Part shown: positions 34,120-46,440 of the stretch, one piece after another
Numbering within the stretch: position 1 is the first letter of the stretch
Layout of the letters: every line of letters begins with the position of its first letter
Source: Capitulum mitella
Taxonomy: Eukaryota; Arthropoda; Thecostraca; Pollicipedomorpha; Pollicipedidae
NCBI GenBank assembly: GCA_030062745.1
Contig: CP099846.1
Location: 5,456,001 to 5,520,000, forward strand
DNA: 64,000 bases
Direction of reading: 5' to 3'
Notes under the pieces: model-generated
Told to the model about the DNA's origin: nothing
Databases searched by the model: none
What the model saw: the letters and a program-made list of their open reading frames with translations, nothing else
Position numbers and translations under genes: made by a program

Positions 34120-36220
34120 TGTTGAGTCGCAAACGATCGATAAAAGCGAGGAAAAAACGGAACATGAATGTGATCCAAGATGATCTGGCTGAGGTCATAC
34201 GGTGCAAATTGACCTCTAGTTTCTAATCATTTATGACTGGCACGTCAGCACCACTGAAACCGTTCATGTCGTTTCACACATTTGAACAAAACGTTTTACA
34301 CGGTAAAGAATGAAACCTACCATGACTTTCGTGACGTCATTATAACACGACCTAGGATGACCCTGACATAAACTGTTTCACAAAAGTTGCCTGAGATTTT
34401 CATTTGAAGGTACTGAAAGGTTCCAGACTCTGACAGTAAAGGTGGGCTGGGTTTATGCCACATTGCTAAAATACACGACGACACGTAATAACGCACTGGC
34501 CAGGTATTGAAGCGATGTCGCAAGCAGCATCCATGGTGGTGACGGGAACAGTGAATCTTCCTGGAAATTCACCGAGTGCCATCCAAGCAGGAATGCTGCC
34601 AAGAGTTTTTTGCGGACTGTTGCAAAATGTCATCAAAAGCAGAAGATAAATATTTTGTGAGTTTATTTCGAGTCACCTGAACTGAATTCTCCGTGGGCCC
34701 CCTGTTACTTCAAAGGCCTGCTGCTTACTGGAAGAGAGCAGAAATAACTTCCGGGTTGCACCACCAAACGTAATGGTTTGCTCGCTACGAAACTGGAATA
34801 TGACGCTTCGTATGCAGTGCAGTAGCTTGGATGTCTAAACCTAAGTCTGTTCTACGGTACAAACAACGATTGGTCTCCCGAGGGTTCTCAGACGGTGTTT
34901 AGCAAAACTGTTTCTCCTCTTTACCTTCAGGAGCAGAGAGACGGGGTCTGATGAAATTCTTAGGTTTTTGGTAGATGTTAAGGAAAGGGTGCTTAGATCG
35001 CTCTGGGATTTTGGAAAGCCGACTGGCCAAAAAGGTTATTAGTTATGCGCTTGCTATTTTTATATAAGTATTTTATTTATATTATATTTTTTATATTTAG
35101 AAGTATAAAATATTTTTGTTATACTTTTACATAAGTATATTTATAAACGTGTTTTGATCCTCGCCTCTGTAGGGATTTCTGCATAACGCGGAAACATGGC
35201 GGCAAGCCGTACGATCTACCCGGCCTTTTCCACACCGTGCGTCCTAGAGCGTCGCCAAAAAGCAGCATGTTGCACGTGATGAGAGCTCACGACTGGTACC
35301 CGTTTTAAGGTTTTGGTTCAACGAGGAACCTTTCAGCTTGGGTCAAATCTCAAAAAGTGACAGAAATTGGTTGCTTTTCGAGTTTAGGCACAAATGAACG
35401 ACAAAGAATAATGATGATAAAACAAAACGGATGTCATAGTCTTTGTCAATCTGTTACGAGTCGATCTGTACTCAACATGATTGGATTTTACCCATGGAAT
35501 CCGATCCAGGCCATGCTAGGACAATCGTTGTCTAACGGGGTCATCGGCTAAAATGCAAAAGGTGTTGCAAAAGCGTTTTTGCTAGGTAATAGAAGATGCT
35601 GAAGCCAAATGTAGCGTCGGATTTAAGAAGAGTCATTGCCGTATGACATAAAGGCTATATTAGGTCACCCAAGACCACCTTTGGTCATCCAAAGTTAGCT
35701 TAACACATGCCCGAGTGGGAGGGGGGGAGGAATTGGGCCTCTTGAGGTTTTCCATAATAGGTCCGAAACGGTGTGGTGCAATCGCACGAAATTTGGCGTA
35801 GGTGTACACAACTCAATACCGCATTTTTCTCTTCAAATGATTCCGGTCTTTCAGGATCACGAAGTTAGTGTCAGTCAAAGTCACATCATGGTTTTCAGAA
35901 GAAGTCATTTTTGGGGCAAACTTGAAACTGCTGCCACGAAGATATTTTTAAAGGCAGACTTTCATACTTTTCAAGTGTGCATTGATAACCACTGAAAAAA
36001 CACGAAAATGGTTTGACTGATTTGAGATCAGGTCACAAAATCAGGTCGAAGTCAAAGGCCAAAAATCTTTTCGAAATATGGAACTTCTGTTGTTATTATC
36101 TCAGACAAAATATCGGAATATATGCGAAAGGCCACTTCATTTTCTCATGATGTACGAAGTTCCAGGTCGATATGAGTTTAGGTCACTGAGAAATGTGTTG
36201 GCGAATACCAGTTTCCTGTA
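34120..36220. other. Intergenic; no gene recognised
   Basis: AT-rich sequence with scattered GGTCA motifs near 35650-36060. There are no frames above about 75 codons with any recognisable feature. Confidence 0.45.
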
Positions 36221-36224
36221 TCGG

Positions 36225-37015
36225 CAAAATGCTTGAGTGTAAATAAGGGAGCTAAACGCATGTTTTGGAGGATTTTCAGTGAAGATAGCCAACATCGGTA
36301 CATTTGATAACTTTCAGAGTTTTTATTTATGTACGAATGTATATGTAAATACATATGAGTATCAATGCACCAAACGTATTTTGAATAGGTTCTTTCAATG
36401 CATATTTCATGCAAATCGACATATTGGAAAGCAAATCTGGACCATTGCACAAAATAGTTACCCTTGGCCTTTGATAACTTGACCTCCAAAGACCCTGGTA
36501 TATATAAGCGTATTCATGTGCTCATATGTGCTTTTATAAGGGTCTTTCTACGCATATTTCATAGAAATCGACATGTCGCAAAGCAAACGTGGGTCAGGTC
36601 ACAAGATATTTTATCTTGACTTTTGATGACTGACCTTTACTGACCCTGGTATATGTAAGCGTATCAGTGTGCGCTCACGTGTTTTTATCAGGGTTTTTGA
36701 ATGCATATTTCATACAAACCGCCATATTGCAAAGGAAATCTGGATCAGGTCACAAGTTGGTTGACCTTGACTTTTGATGAGCTTGGTCTTTATTGACCCT
36801 GGCTTTGGTCTTAGTACATCCATCACTTATGCCCGAATGACGTCGCGTGATTGTGTTCAAACGGTAACCTTAGGTAGAACACTAGCCGTTTCGGAAAGTT
36901 CCCATTTGCCAGCGACAACCGTTGTTTTCGTTGTATGTGCCTGTCTTCAAATGCTTGAAACTTCAGACATTTCCGGCCAATTTTCGATTTTTCTGCGTCA
37001 GTCGACGAGGTAATC
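36225..37015 (+). repeat. Interspersed repeat Y, copy 1, with a 151-bp internal triplication
   Basis: It matches 39690-40180 from GTAAATAAGGG and GATAGCCAACATCG to ACATCCATCACTTATG, GATTGTGTT.AA and CTTAGGTAGAAC. Inside this copy a block ending GACCCTGG is repeated at 36491, 36642 and 36794 (period about 151 bp), whereas copy 2 has one. It is non-coding. Confidence 0.75.
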
Positions 37016-37130
37016 AATAACCATCAACGTCACAAACACAAATCACAGCTCCGATCGGTTCTCGAGATTTCCAAGAAAAACAAGTGGGGGAGCACAAAAT
37101 GACCCCCTTTCCAGTTGGCATGTTAATATA

Positions 37131-37447
37131 GCTTAGAAGTCCCTCTTATTCGTCGTGATATTCGGCGGCTTTCTGATAGAATTGGGCGTCCTATTGGGCT
37201 GATGTCTGTGCTTAGCTTGCTGATGAGGCTGGGGGCCAGTGCAATGTATGCCGCATCCTTGATCTCTCTCACTTTCCAGTGAAGCCCTGTTGATAATAGT
37301 TCTTTCATACCATGCTGGTCGATGATGTCCTTCCGACAATGCATGCTTTGTGATGCCAGACGTGAATCTCATCCCGGATGGTTTCACTCCCGTGCTCTTC
37401 CAGTCTGATTGAAATATCCAGGATATAAATAAAAGGGACTTCTAAGC
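37131..37447 (-). mobile_element. 317-bp element with 20-bp inverted ends and a GIY-YIG/Penelope-like remnant
   Basis: The ends GCTTAGAAGTCCCTCTTATT (37131-37150) and AATAAAAGGGACTTCTAAGC (37428-37447) are inverted repeats matching at 19 of 20 positions. On the minus strand the interior reads, over two frames, GITKHALSEGHH then LHWKVREIKDAAYIALAPS and LISKLSTDISPI. This resembles the C-terminal part of the GIY-YIG endonuclease of Penelope-like elements (H...GH ... W..RE.KEA..I). Only this tail is present, in two frames, so it is a dead fragment. The family assignment rests on pattern memory. Confidence 0.5.
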
Positions 37448-37691
37448 ACCGTAAATACCGTCCTCTTCGATGGCGCAGTCGTGAGCGTGCAGGCTTATGG
37501 ATTTAATGGTCCCTGGTTCGAGTTCAGAAATACAGCAAGTCTTTCGAGGAGACATGGCCGAATGCCATACACTTGCAAAACCATCTCCACCTGAACTACC
37601 ATCTGACCAACTGACACCCGACGACGGCCGGAGAAGACACCGGCCGAAAGGCTGTGTACGTAACTCACAAGACAGTTTAATGAGAATAATA

Positions 37692-37781
37692 AGTCAAAAA
37701 ATTCGTAATGCTTACAATTGGTCTCAATCAATATGGAAAAAAATTCGTAATGCTTACAATTGGTCTCAATCAGTATGGAAA
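37692..37781. repeat. 43-bp perfect or near-perfect tandem duplication
   Basis: AAAAATTCGTAATGCTTACA followed by ATTGGTCTCAATCA.TATGGA occurs twice in tandem with almost no differences, so it is recent. Confidence 0.9.
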
Positions 37782-37888
37782 CCTCTAAGAGCTTAAGTCG
37801 TTTCATCCAAACTTTTTTCAAATATACCTCAAACTAGCCAGATATTTTCAGCTACGATTGCATTCAGTTTGGTATCAAAGCCAAGGAA

Positions 37889-39104
37889 TTAACCTTATTT
37901 CCGGAGGGCTACACGATACGACCGATTCCCGGCAGGGAGAGGGGAGGGCGGATTCGGCCGCCCTGAGATCTCGAGAACTACTCATCCGATTTAATCGCAA
38001 CAAACGGCAATCGATTTGCCATGACATAAACTACAGTTAAAAAAAAAATAACTTCAGAATTTTGAAAGGGGTTGATAATGTGGCTAAAATATCAAAATGG
38101 GGCATACTTTTGAACTTCTTATAACTCTGTTGTTTATGGACCGATTTCGATGAAATTGGCATGAATCGAGAGATTATGGATATGACTTTTGCCACTGGTG
38201 CACATATTTGACGTGCTGAGAAAATTCATGGATGTACACAGGGTTTGGAAAATATTAGGATTAGTTTTTCAAAACCTGCATCAAGAAAAAAGGTAAAAGC
38301 AATTTTTTGGCTTCTGCTAGTCATGATATTCTAAACGAGTGCAAATAGTATTGCGGTGTTTGTATGATGTTATTATAGACGGTGCCAGGGACATGCAAAA
38401 TTGGAACTGTCATGGTCACATGCTCTTCAGATCAACTTATGACCTTTGACCTTAAATGGCCTCCAGTGACCTTGGGGTCACTCTGAATGATCTCGTGTGC
38501 ATTGTGTATTATCTGAAAACGTTTTCGACCATTTGAATCCACTCTGTTTCAAAAATTCCGCTTCACGGCTATTGTGATAAAGGGTACGCGCACTGACATT
38601 TTAGGTCATGGCTGCGTGACCCGACCTGATATCAAACTGAAACTTGGTAGAAAGGTAGATGTTAACCTCCTACGTCATATATATTCCGAGTTTGGCATTT
38701 TAAAAAATCACCGAAATTATTCCTACAGAAACAAATTTTGACTTTTGACCTAGGCCTGACCTTGTAAAGTGACCTCAGACAAACAAAATTGTATTTGCAT
38801 GTTGTCCAACTATTTAGCTATACATGCATATAAAGTTTTAAGTTCTATCTTAAAAGCGCCATTTTTGGCAGTCATTTTCCTCTTACCCTCAAAAAGGCCA
38901 AAAAAAGTCTTAGGTGCCTCACAAAAATGTTGCCTGGCTCCGCCCCTGAGCAGAAGAGAATTTCGAAATTCTGTCACAATGCGTAGAAAAAATAACTAAG
39001 AAAAATCACCATGTTTTTTGAAGCTGCGTAAAAAGCCTGTAATTGGCAAGCACAAAACCCGAGGGGCGCGCAAATTCAGCCCCCCACTGCCCGGAATAGG
39101 GTGA
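37889..39104 (-). mobile_element. TTAA-flanked MITE, full-length, reverse orientation
   Basis: It runs from TTAACCTTATTTCCGGAGGG (the right terminus reversed) to CCCGGAATAGGGTGAA (the left terminus reversed, with TTAA changed to TGAA). It contains every internal block of the full copies, including TGACCTTTGACCT (38440-38452). At about 1216 bp it is the most diverged full copy. Confidence 0.85.
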
Positions 39105-39109
39105 AGGCA

Positions 39110-39690
39110 ACAGTACCAAATAAAATGTGAAAATTTGAAATATATGGCTGCTACCAAATTCAATGAAACAGTAAAGTCATGTTCTCTGTCAGCACGAAAG
39201 CCATTGCTGAGTATTAGTCACGACCCTCCTCGCTGTTGCAGAGTTCGTGCTGCCATCGCCACGGCCATGCCTGCGACGTGACTTGACTCACGCAGTGAAG
39301 GGGGTTTCGCGCTAACGCGCACTGGGGTCTAAGAGGACCCCCTCCGATCTCGGAAATAGAAAGAGCTAGAGACATGAAATTTTGAGGACAGGGTAGAGCC
39401 GTAACGATTTACGCTGTGTGCAATGTTCATGACCGTAAGTCAATATCTTCGAAGTGAAATGAAGTCAAGAAGGTCAACTTTGGACACTCTCTGCGCGAAC
39501 AGGCCATTCCGTACAAATTTTCGAGCGAAACGGGAAAATGATGTTTGTCTGAGCATTAAAACATGGAAAACGACAATTCCCTTTCATTTGACGTGTTGAC
39601 TGATGATTTCGGGCCGAAGTCATGTCAGATCGTTGAGTTAAGGCGTAATTTTTTCATCTTTTGTGGATCAAATTTCGAGCAACAAGGGAT
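39110..39690. other. Spacer; no gene recognised
   Basis: No frame, RNA or repeat with support was seen in this stretch. Confidence 0.45.
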
Positions 39691-40180
39691 AGTTTGAATG
39701 TAAATAAGGGCGCCACGCATTTTTTGGCGTATTTTCAGTAAGGGTAGCCAACATCGTTACATCTGACCACTTCCAGAGTTTATATTCATGCATGTATGTA
39801 TATGTATATATGTGTACACATGAGTACCAATGCGCCAAATGTGTTTTTATTAGGGTCTCTAAAAGCATATTTCATAAAAACAGACATGTTGCACGGCGAA
39901 TCTGGATCAGGTCGCAAATTGTTTGACCTTCACCTTTGGTGACGTTAACCCTTATTCACCCAGGCTTTGGTCTTGGAACATCCATCACTTATGTCCGTAC
40001 GACGTCGCCTGATTGTGTTGAAGCGGTAATCTTAGGTAGAACGCCAGTCCTTTCACAATGTTCCCGTTTCTCAACGACAACAGTTATTTTCATTATGTTT
40101 GCTCGATTTCGAATGCTTGGAACTTTTAAAATTTCTGGCCGATTTCCGATTTTCTGCCTCAGGCCGAGATATATTTAAAC
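39690..40180 (+). repeat. Interspersed repeat Y, copy 2
   Basis: It shares order and sequence with 36225-37015 but has only one copy of the 151-bp block. Confidence 0.75.
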
Positions 40181-40189
40181 CACAAAATT

Positions 40190-40385
40190 TAAAAAGGGAG
40201 AAGCAACCAACAAAAAAACAAAAAAAATTTAAAAAAAAAAAAGCAGGGGAACAAAAAACCACCCCCACAGCAAGAAAAAAAAATAATCTCATAGGGTGAA
40301 AATTTATCTTTTAAGAGTTTAAAATGTGAAATAAAAATGGAAATATTTTAAAAAAAAAAATAAAAAAAATAAAAATTTTTATCTT
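40190..40385. repeat. A-rich low-complexity tract
   Basis: Runs of A with interspersed C and G (AAAAAAACAAAAAAAATTTAAA and similar). The hydrophobic minus-strand and Lys-rich plus-strand frames here are artefacts. Confidence 0.85.
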
Positions 40386-40849
40386 CATAGTCATCAGAAG
40401 CTTGCGTAGTGACATTTTTTAATAATTAAATTTAATGATTTAATAATAAGCCTTATGTTATGACGTCTACATGCAAGAATACTATGTTTATGATGACTAC
40501 TTGCAAAAGCAATATCAGTCATGAATGGTTCTTCCCCGATTGGCCTTTTGTAGATTCCTCAAACCGAAATTTTTATAGTTTTTGATTCACAGCGTACGAA
40601 CAATCATCAGTTAACAGAAAAAGGTATCGTATTTAGCCTATTGAAAGCAATGTTTGAAACAATTTCAGCGACATAGCAATGGCCGATTCATTGGAATTTC
40701 GTTGCATTTGATGTTGCCGCCACCAGGTGAAGTCACCACTGTATACTGGCAATTTGCTTCGCTTCTTTGATTCCATGGCAATTTGTTTCGCTTCTCTTCT
40801 TTGATTCTATTATGTCATCCAGTTCATGAATAGAATCATAAGCAATCTG

Positions 40850-42935
40850 GTTAACGAATATTTGCAGTCCGGAGAAAACTCGTTCTTCGAGAGTATAAAC
40901 ATCTCACCCAAATCATTGCAGTCAACGCGCATATTCATTCTTGCCATTTATTGTGTAAAACAACACACAAACGATTACCACAGTCTACGAACGTTGCTTT
41001 ATCTAGACTGAAATAGCATACTCAAAGAAGCACCAAGCCTATCACCACACCGGACAGACGTAACTACATCACGCGAACAAACAAAACTAGCCGGCCACGT
41101 AGACACGACCAGGTATGAAAGACGCCAGCTGGCGTGGCTACTCCGGTTCATCCCCCATCCATAACATGCAGTCCGTCTCTTAACAGCCATGACAGGCACT
41201 GTGCAGCCTACAGACGTTATGAGAAGCACCCCTTTGCTCGGAACAGCAACGTCACGCGCCGAACCTATGCCAGGAGGTGACCAGTTCATAACGCGCTCCC
41301 CAGCTCCATACAGCATTAACAGGTGCAGCCCAGCTCCGCACAGCCACACCGGGCGTTGCCCAACTCCATACAGCATTAATGGGTGCTGTCCAGCGCCGTA
41401 CAGCCTCACCGGGCGCTGCCCAGCTCCGCATAGCTGTACGGAGAGCTGCACAGCTCCATGGAGCCGTACTGGGCCCTCTCCAACTAGCGTCCACATCGGG
41501 GAATGTCCAGTTCAGACAAGCCACGCCAAACGCCTCCGTAACGGGCAGTCTTCTGAGATGCCATTCACCCACTTCTCGAGGCCCGCCAGGCCTCGGAGAT
41601 GACCAGAGCCATGCCGTCGAAGGTCGGTGGGACTGACAAGTCACCGAACTGAAGGACCTGCATGAGGACGGCCAGCAGCACTTCAGGGATGGTGCACACT
41701 GGGCCGAACTCCTGCAGTCTACAGGCTCGAGTCATACAGAGGTTCCACAGGAAACTACATATTGCCAGGCCCTATTCGCTAGATACACCAGAAGGCGGTT
41801 ACGGCAGGATGGAAGCAGGTGATGACCTTCATGGTGAACTGCCGTCATGCTTGGCATCAGAGTGCCAACGAAATGAAAGACGTGACGGAATGGCAACGAA
41901 ATCGTGGCCATTCCGATGATCTTTAATTTTCCTTCATTTATTTTGTTTTATATTTATCTTCTACTTACGTTTCTCGAGCAATGAACAGAATAAAACGTTG
42001 CCGATATCAATGCAAATAGAATCCAGGGTATACGGAATTCCATGTTTCTTAATTTTAAACAGCGCTCGTTCGAAGCGCCGGCCACAGCCCCTTCAGTTGC
42101 AGCATCCTTAGGAACGGCCGAAGCAGCTGTTTCGTTTGCTGGTGCCTGGAAGCGTTATTCCATTTTCCAGTGTAGCGGTTATCTTCTGGTCTCAAACCTG
42201 GAAGACACCATGTTTCAGATAACATGCAGACTGCTAGTTCGGCATTCGGCCATAAAGCGCCGCCGACTGCAGTTACCAACATGAGCACAAACACAAACAG
42301 CGAAACAAGAGGAAGAACATCGCGTTGAACAATGACCATGCTATGCTTTCAGCAGAAAACCCGTCCTCTAATGACGCAATGAGGAATAAATTTATTTTCA
42401 GTCTTTGCAGTTAACTGAGGTGGTTCTAAATCTAACGAACAGCAGGACTGCGTAGTACGAAACTGTTGTAAACGAATAGTATCATGGAGATCAGCTCAAC
42501 TTTCCGTGTAGGAAACATTCATTTCCAATGAAAGCGTGAACTGCTTCAAGAACGGTTAAGTGCAAACAACTGTCAAACCTCACATGACTAGGACATTACG
42601 AGGTCCCCTCCGAATTTCACCCAGACTGCGTCTACTCACTGCCTACGTGCCAGCAGACACCTATTTCCATAACTCGTACTCACCTTTACTGTGCTTGTGA
42701 TGACCATCAGCAAACCGGGGCTGAGATATGCCAGCTGCTGCATTCCCTGGGTCCGGCGTCACCCGTCAGAATCAAGACCTCCGGAGAAACTGGTGCCAAC
42801 CGCCTTCCGCGTCCTGCTTTTCTACCGCTGGAGAAGCGGAAGCGGAATGACATCTGGCACTGCCGTGTAACGCAAAATTCTGTTTACAGTATGCGGAAGA
42901 ATGAAGCACAGGAAATTATCGGTGACCCATCAGCA
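40850..42935 (+). repeat. Interspersed repeat R, copy 2 (interrupted by repeat S)
   Basis: It matches R copy 1 block by block (see 30150-33370). Collinearity breaks at about 42935 and resumes at about 45160, so roughly 2.2 kb of S-type sequence interrupts it. It includes a 30-bp minisatellite at 41285-41480 with about 6 units. Confidence 0.7.
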
Positions 42936-42939
42936 AATC

Positions 42940-43375
42940 TCGGTAAATCTCGGTACAGCTATACGGAGCTGAGCAGGGTCCGGAGAGACTGCGCGGCGCT
43001 GGACAGCACCCGTTGATGCTGTGTGGAGCTGGGGAGCGCGTTGTGAACTGGTCACCTCCTGGCATATGTTCGGCGCGTGACGTTGCTGTTCCGAGCAGAG
43101 CGGTGCTTGTTATCACGTCTGTATGCTGTGCCTTGTTGTAGCTAACAGGAGATCTGTGTGGATTAGCTATTGAGCTGAGCGGGATGCGACGCGGCCCGTC
43201 CGAGCAGAGCGGTGCTTGTCATCACGTTTGTGCTGTTAGGCGCCTGCCAGCTGGCAGAAGCTCTGTATTAGCTATTGAGCTGAGCGGCATGCGACGCGGC
43301 CCGTTCATACAGAATGGTGTACTGGAACAGCAGCCTCGGAAGGAGGCTCATTATGCGTCAGACGCAATGTAACTG
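42940..43375 (-). repeat. Inverted fragments of repeat R
   Basis: CAGCTATACGGAGCTGAGC ... and TAGCTATTGAGCTGAGCGGGATGCGACGCGG are reverse complements of R copy 1 at about 30555-30640, plus its 30-bp minisatellite. The GAGCTGAGCGG.ATGCGACGCGG string occurs twice here. Confidence 0.65.
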
Positions 43376-43599
43376 CGGACATTAGGGCGAAAAGAAAAAA
43401 GCACATGTTCTCGAGCAGATATCAAGACGTTTAATATTTCCTACTTAGTTACAACTATGGCGCATTTGCGATAGTTGCCGCGCACTGTGTTGGCGATTAC
43501 GTATTGGCTAATGTTGGCTAATATATATGATGGCTAATGGATATAAATGCTGGCATAGGGATTAACTTCCGTGCGTAAATGCATTGTCACATTAAAATT

Positions 43600-45113
43600 T
43601 AATGCAGTGGGGTGCAGTTGAAAGGATTTATTCTGTGAAGGTAATTTAAATCGAAGTATGTTAAACAACTTCCTGGATTGTGCATTTCTGTGCTAATATT
43701 GGGCAGAGAGTGGAAAAGGCAGGGTTTGGGGGATTGGGGCCTGTACAGTGGCGACGGCGATTTTGTGAACGATAGGAATGCAAAGGTAACCAAACATGCT
43801 GTGTGCTGAAAGTGCCTTACAGAGGTAGCTTCTGTGCACAATATCTACATCTTGTCAACAAATATCTGCAAATGTCAGCAAAACGCAAGCAATGGGAATA
43901 AACACCCAGGGGCGTCAAGAATGCAAAGTGTACACGATGACGAGAAAAGGAAAAACGAGACGACCGGGAGCACGCAAAATGGTACATAAGTAATGGGGTT
44001 CTATGTCCATTATATGCAGCATTTAAACGTCCGATGGGGACAACCAAAAAACATAGTAGTGCTGTCTGGCTGCTGTTGATTCTCCCCGGCGGAGAGCTGT
44101 AGCGGGCGCTCAGTGGCCGTCTGCCCCGCTGCCGTCAGGGATCAACCGTAGGACAGTGTTGTGATCACAGTCCGGGAGCGCCACAGCCGCAAGAACAAAC
44201 CGAAGATCAAGCGGGCCATGGTGGCTTGGCCGAAACGCAGAGATCAATTCGGGAAGTACAGACCCGCTGGCTGTGTAGTGCAGTCGGTGACCCCAGTCCA
44301 TGTCCATGATTTGAAATATAAAGAAAATATCAATGCGCATGTGAATGCGCAAAGCCGTTATACATCACATTCCAGAAATGCCTCAAGGCAACGACACCGA
44401 AATAGTAAGCACAGGGGAAGGCAAAGCAACCTACTAGGAAAATCTTGTAATCCAAACCGTAATCCAGTAAGGCAAACGGAGGACAGGGGGCTGTTGTAAT
44501 CATGCAGTGCCTGTGGTAGCTGGCGCCTGTTGGGTGGCGTGGTGTGAGCTGGACAACGTGTGTGAGCTGGGCATCACCTGTTGTGGCTGGCAGGAGCTCG
44601 GTGTTAATTAACTATTAAGCTGAGCGCGATGAGAGGAGTCTCCTCCGGAGCGGTGCCTGTCATCACGTTTGTGCTGTTAGTCGCCTGCTGTAGCTGGCAG
44701 GAGCTCTGTGTAAATTAACTATTGAGCTGAGCGCGATGAGAGGAGTCTCCTCCGGAGCGGTGCCTGTCATCACGTTTGTGCTGTTAGTCGCCTGCAGTAG
44801 CTGGCAGGAGCTCTGTGTAAATTAACTATTGAGCTGAGCGCGATGAGAGGAGTCTCCTCCGGAGCGGTGCCCGTCATCACTTTTGTGCTGTTAGTCGCCT
44901 GCCGTAGCTGGCAGGAGCTCGGTGCAAATTAACTATTGAGCTGAGCGGCATGCGACGCGGCCCGTTCAAACCGAGCGGTGCTTGCCATTACGTCTGTATA
45001 CTGTGCAGCGTCTGCCTTGGCTGCTGTGAGACAGACTGTATGTTATGGATGGATAAACCGGAGTAGCCCTCCATACCAGGTTTTCTAGTTTTCTTTGCCC
45101 GCGTAATGCAGTT
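43600..45113. repeat. Repeat S, copy 1
   Basis: Positions 43890-44520 and 44950-45113 are closely similar to 48930-49560 and 49800-50012. Shared sequence includes TGTTGATTCTCCCCGGCGGAGAGCTGTAGCGGG and GGGAAGTACAGACCCGCT. Several frames are open in one copy but not in the other, so coding is unlikely. Confidence 0.75.
44585..45010. repeat. Tandem array, 107-bp unit, about 4 units
   Basis: CTGGCAGGAGCTC begins units at 44587, 44694, 44801 and 44908, an exact 107-bp period. Each unit contains TTAACTATT.AGCTGAGCG, CTCCTCCGGAGCGGTGCC and GTTTGTGCTGTTAGTCGCCTGC. The internal CTCCTCCGGAG is a short palindrome. One unit also stands alone in S copy 2 at about 49556-49665. Confidence 0.9.
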
Positions 45114-45159
45114 ATGTCTTTTCGGAGTGGTAATAGCATACTTGGAAAGCAGCACAGAC

Positions 45160-45890
45160 TATCTTCATTCCAGTTGAAACAGCGAACGTGTTCACTCAGC
45201 ACGCTGAGACACGAACACACTCAGCATGCTGAAAATGCTCTACTTTGCCTCAGTCCGGAGTATGCTAGAGTTCACAACCAGCAACAGAAATATATAGACG
45301 AAGGAAGGCGGAGAAAAAGCAACAATGGCGTAAACCAGACCAGAATATTTGCAACCAGTGCGTCGGGACACCGGATCCAGAAGTAGAAAAACTGCTCTGG
45401 AGCCCATTAACGGTTCGCCAGTGGACCACCCTATCATACAGCAAATCTGCTGGTTGAAAACACTGTTGCACAGGAAAACGCAATAATGCCTTCAGATTCC
45501 TCCGCAAACGAAGACACTACCAGGATCGCCCCAAGGATGGCCCATGCGGCTTACGTTAATCGATGAACAAGTTGACTACGGAAGCGCAAGATTTCGCAAA
45601 GACGGATACGCATGACTGACTCTCTCAAAAACAAGTCATGTGCATTGGTCTATTCGATTTATTTTCCGTGTTACTCGCCATGTTATTTTCAGTTTTTGCT
45701 GTGCAGATACTTATAGTCGTCAAGGCCTCGTGGCCGAACGTTGGACTGAGTTATGCATTCTGCCAACATCTGTGTTCAGACTGAGATCTAAGGATGACCG
45801 CTGCACTGGAAAACGCAATATCGCCTTCAGATTCTTCCGCAAACGAAGAGACTACCAGGATCGCCACAAGGATAACTCACGGGCCGGCGC
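45160..45890. repeat. R-tail segment and adjoining 333-bp spaced duplication
   Basis: Positions 45160-45500 match R copy 1 at 32820-33130 and the segment at 51232-51400. GGAAAACGCAATA.(T/C)GCCTTCAGATTC(C/T)TCCGC occurs at 45474 and 45807. The TTCA at 45164-45167 corresponds to the point where a MITE is inserted in the 50-kb paralogue. Confidence 0.7.
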
Positions 45891-46312
45891 ATGGAACGCG
45901 CGCTCTGAAATAATTGGGGGCATGAGACTATGTAAACCCTGTGATTCCATTTTTATCGATATCAACGTTTTCGATTCTGCTATTGCCATCCTCATGACAG
46001 CCATTTAGTTCGGTGCCGAGCCTAACCTAGCGACCCTCGGCGGCATGGCTCGTCACCTTTTCCGTTCTCGTTGTGGCTCAAGAAGTGGGTGAGTAGCCTT
46101 CAGAAGAAGGCCAGATACTGAGCTCTGCCCTTATGACTAGCTCCCAGCGGAAAACGGAATAACGTCTCCGAAAAACGAAACGACTGGCTGATAAACATAA
46201 AGACGACGCAGTTGATAGGACTGTGACCGACACATAGAATACGCGGTCTTCAATATCTGGAAACATGAAGTATGGTATGCCCTGGTGTTATTCGCTGCCG
46301 GCGAAATACCTG

Positions 46313-46340
46313 TATAAATAAGACACTCTGTACCTGTCAG
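46313..46340 (+). promoter_or_regulatory. Putative core promoter: TATAAATA plus TCAG initiator
   Basis: TATAAATA starts at 46313, and TCAG lies at 46337-46340, which places the initiator A 26 bp from the TATA start. This is the canonical arthropod spacing. It precedes dual-coding copy 1 by about 315 bp. Transcription is inferred only. Confidence 0.5.
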
Positions 46341-46440
46341 AATCTCTTACTAGATGAGTTTTACTGGACATGTTTCTCCAACTGAACCGCCCTGATCAAG
46401 GTCTTTCAGTTCGGTGACAAGCGGAAACCCACCGACCTTT

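Noticed and set aside
40071-40299. Phe-rich and Lys-rich frames
   Set aside because: They derive from A-rich low-complexity DNA.
44161-44499. 112-codon basic plus-strand frame
   Set aside because: It lies in repeat S. The homologous stretch in S copy 2 (49144-49356) is interrupted and shifted.
44585-45010. Possible CRISPR-like array
   Set aside because: The 107-bp units are repeated as wholes without unique spacers, and the genomic context is animal.
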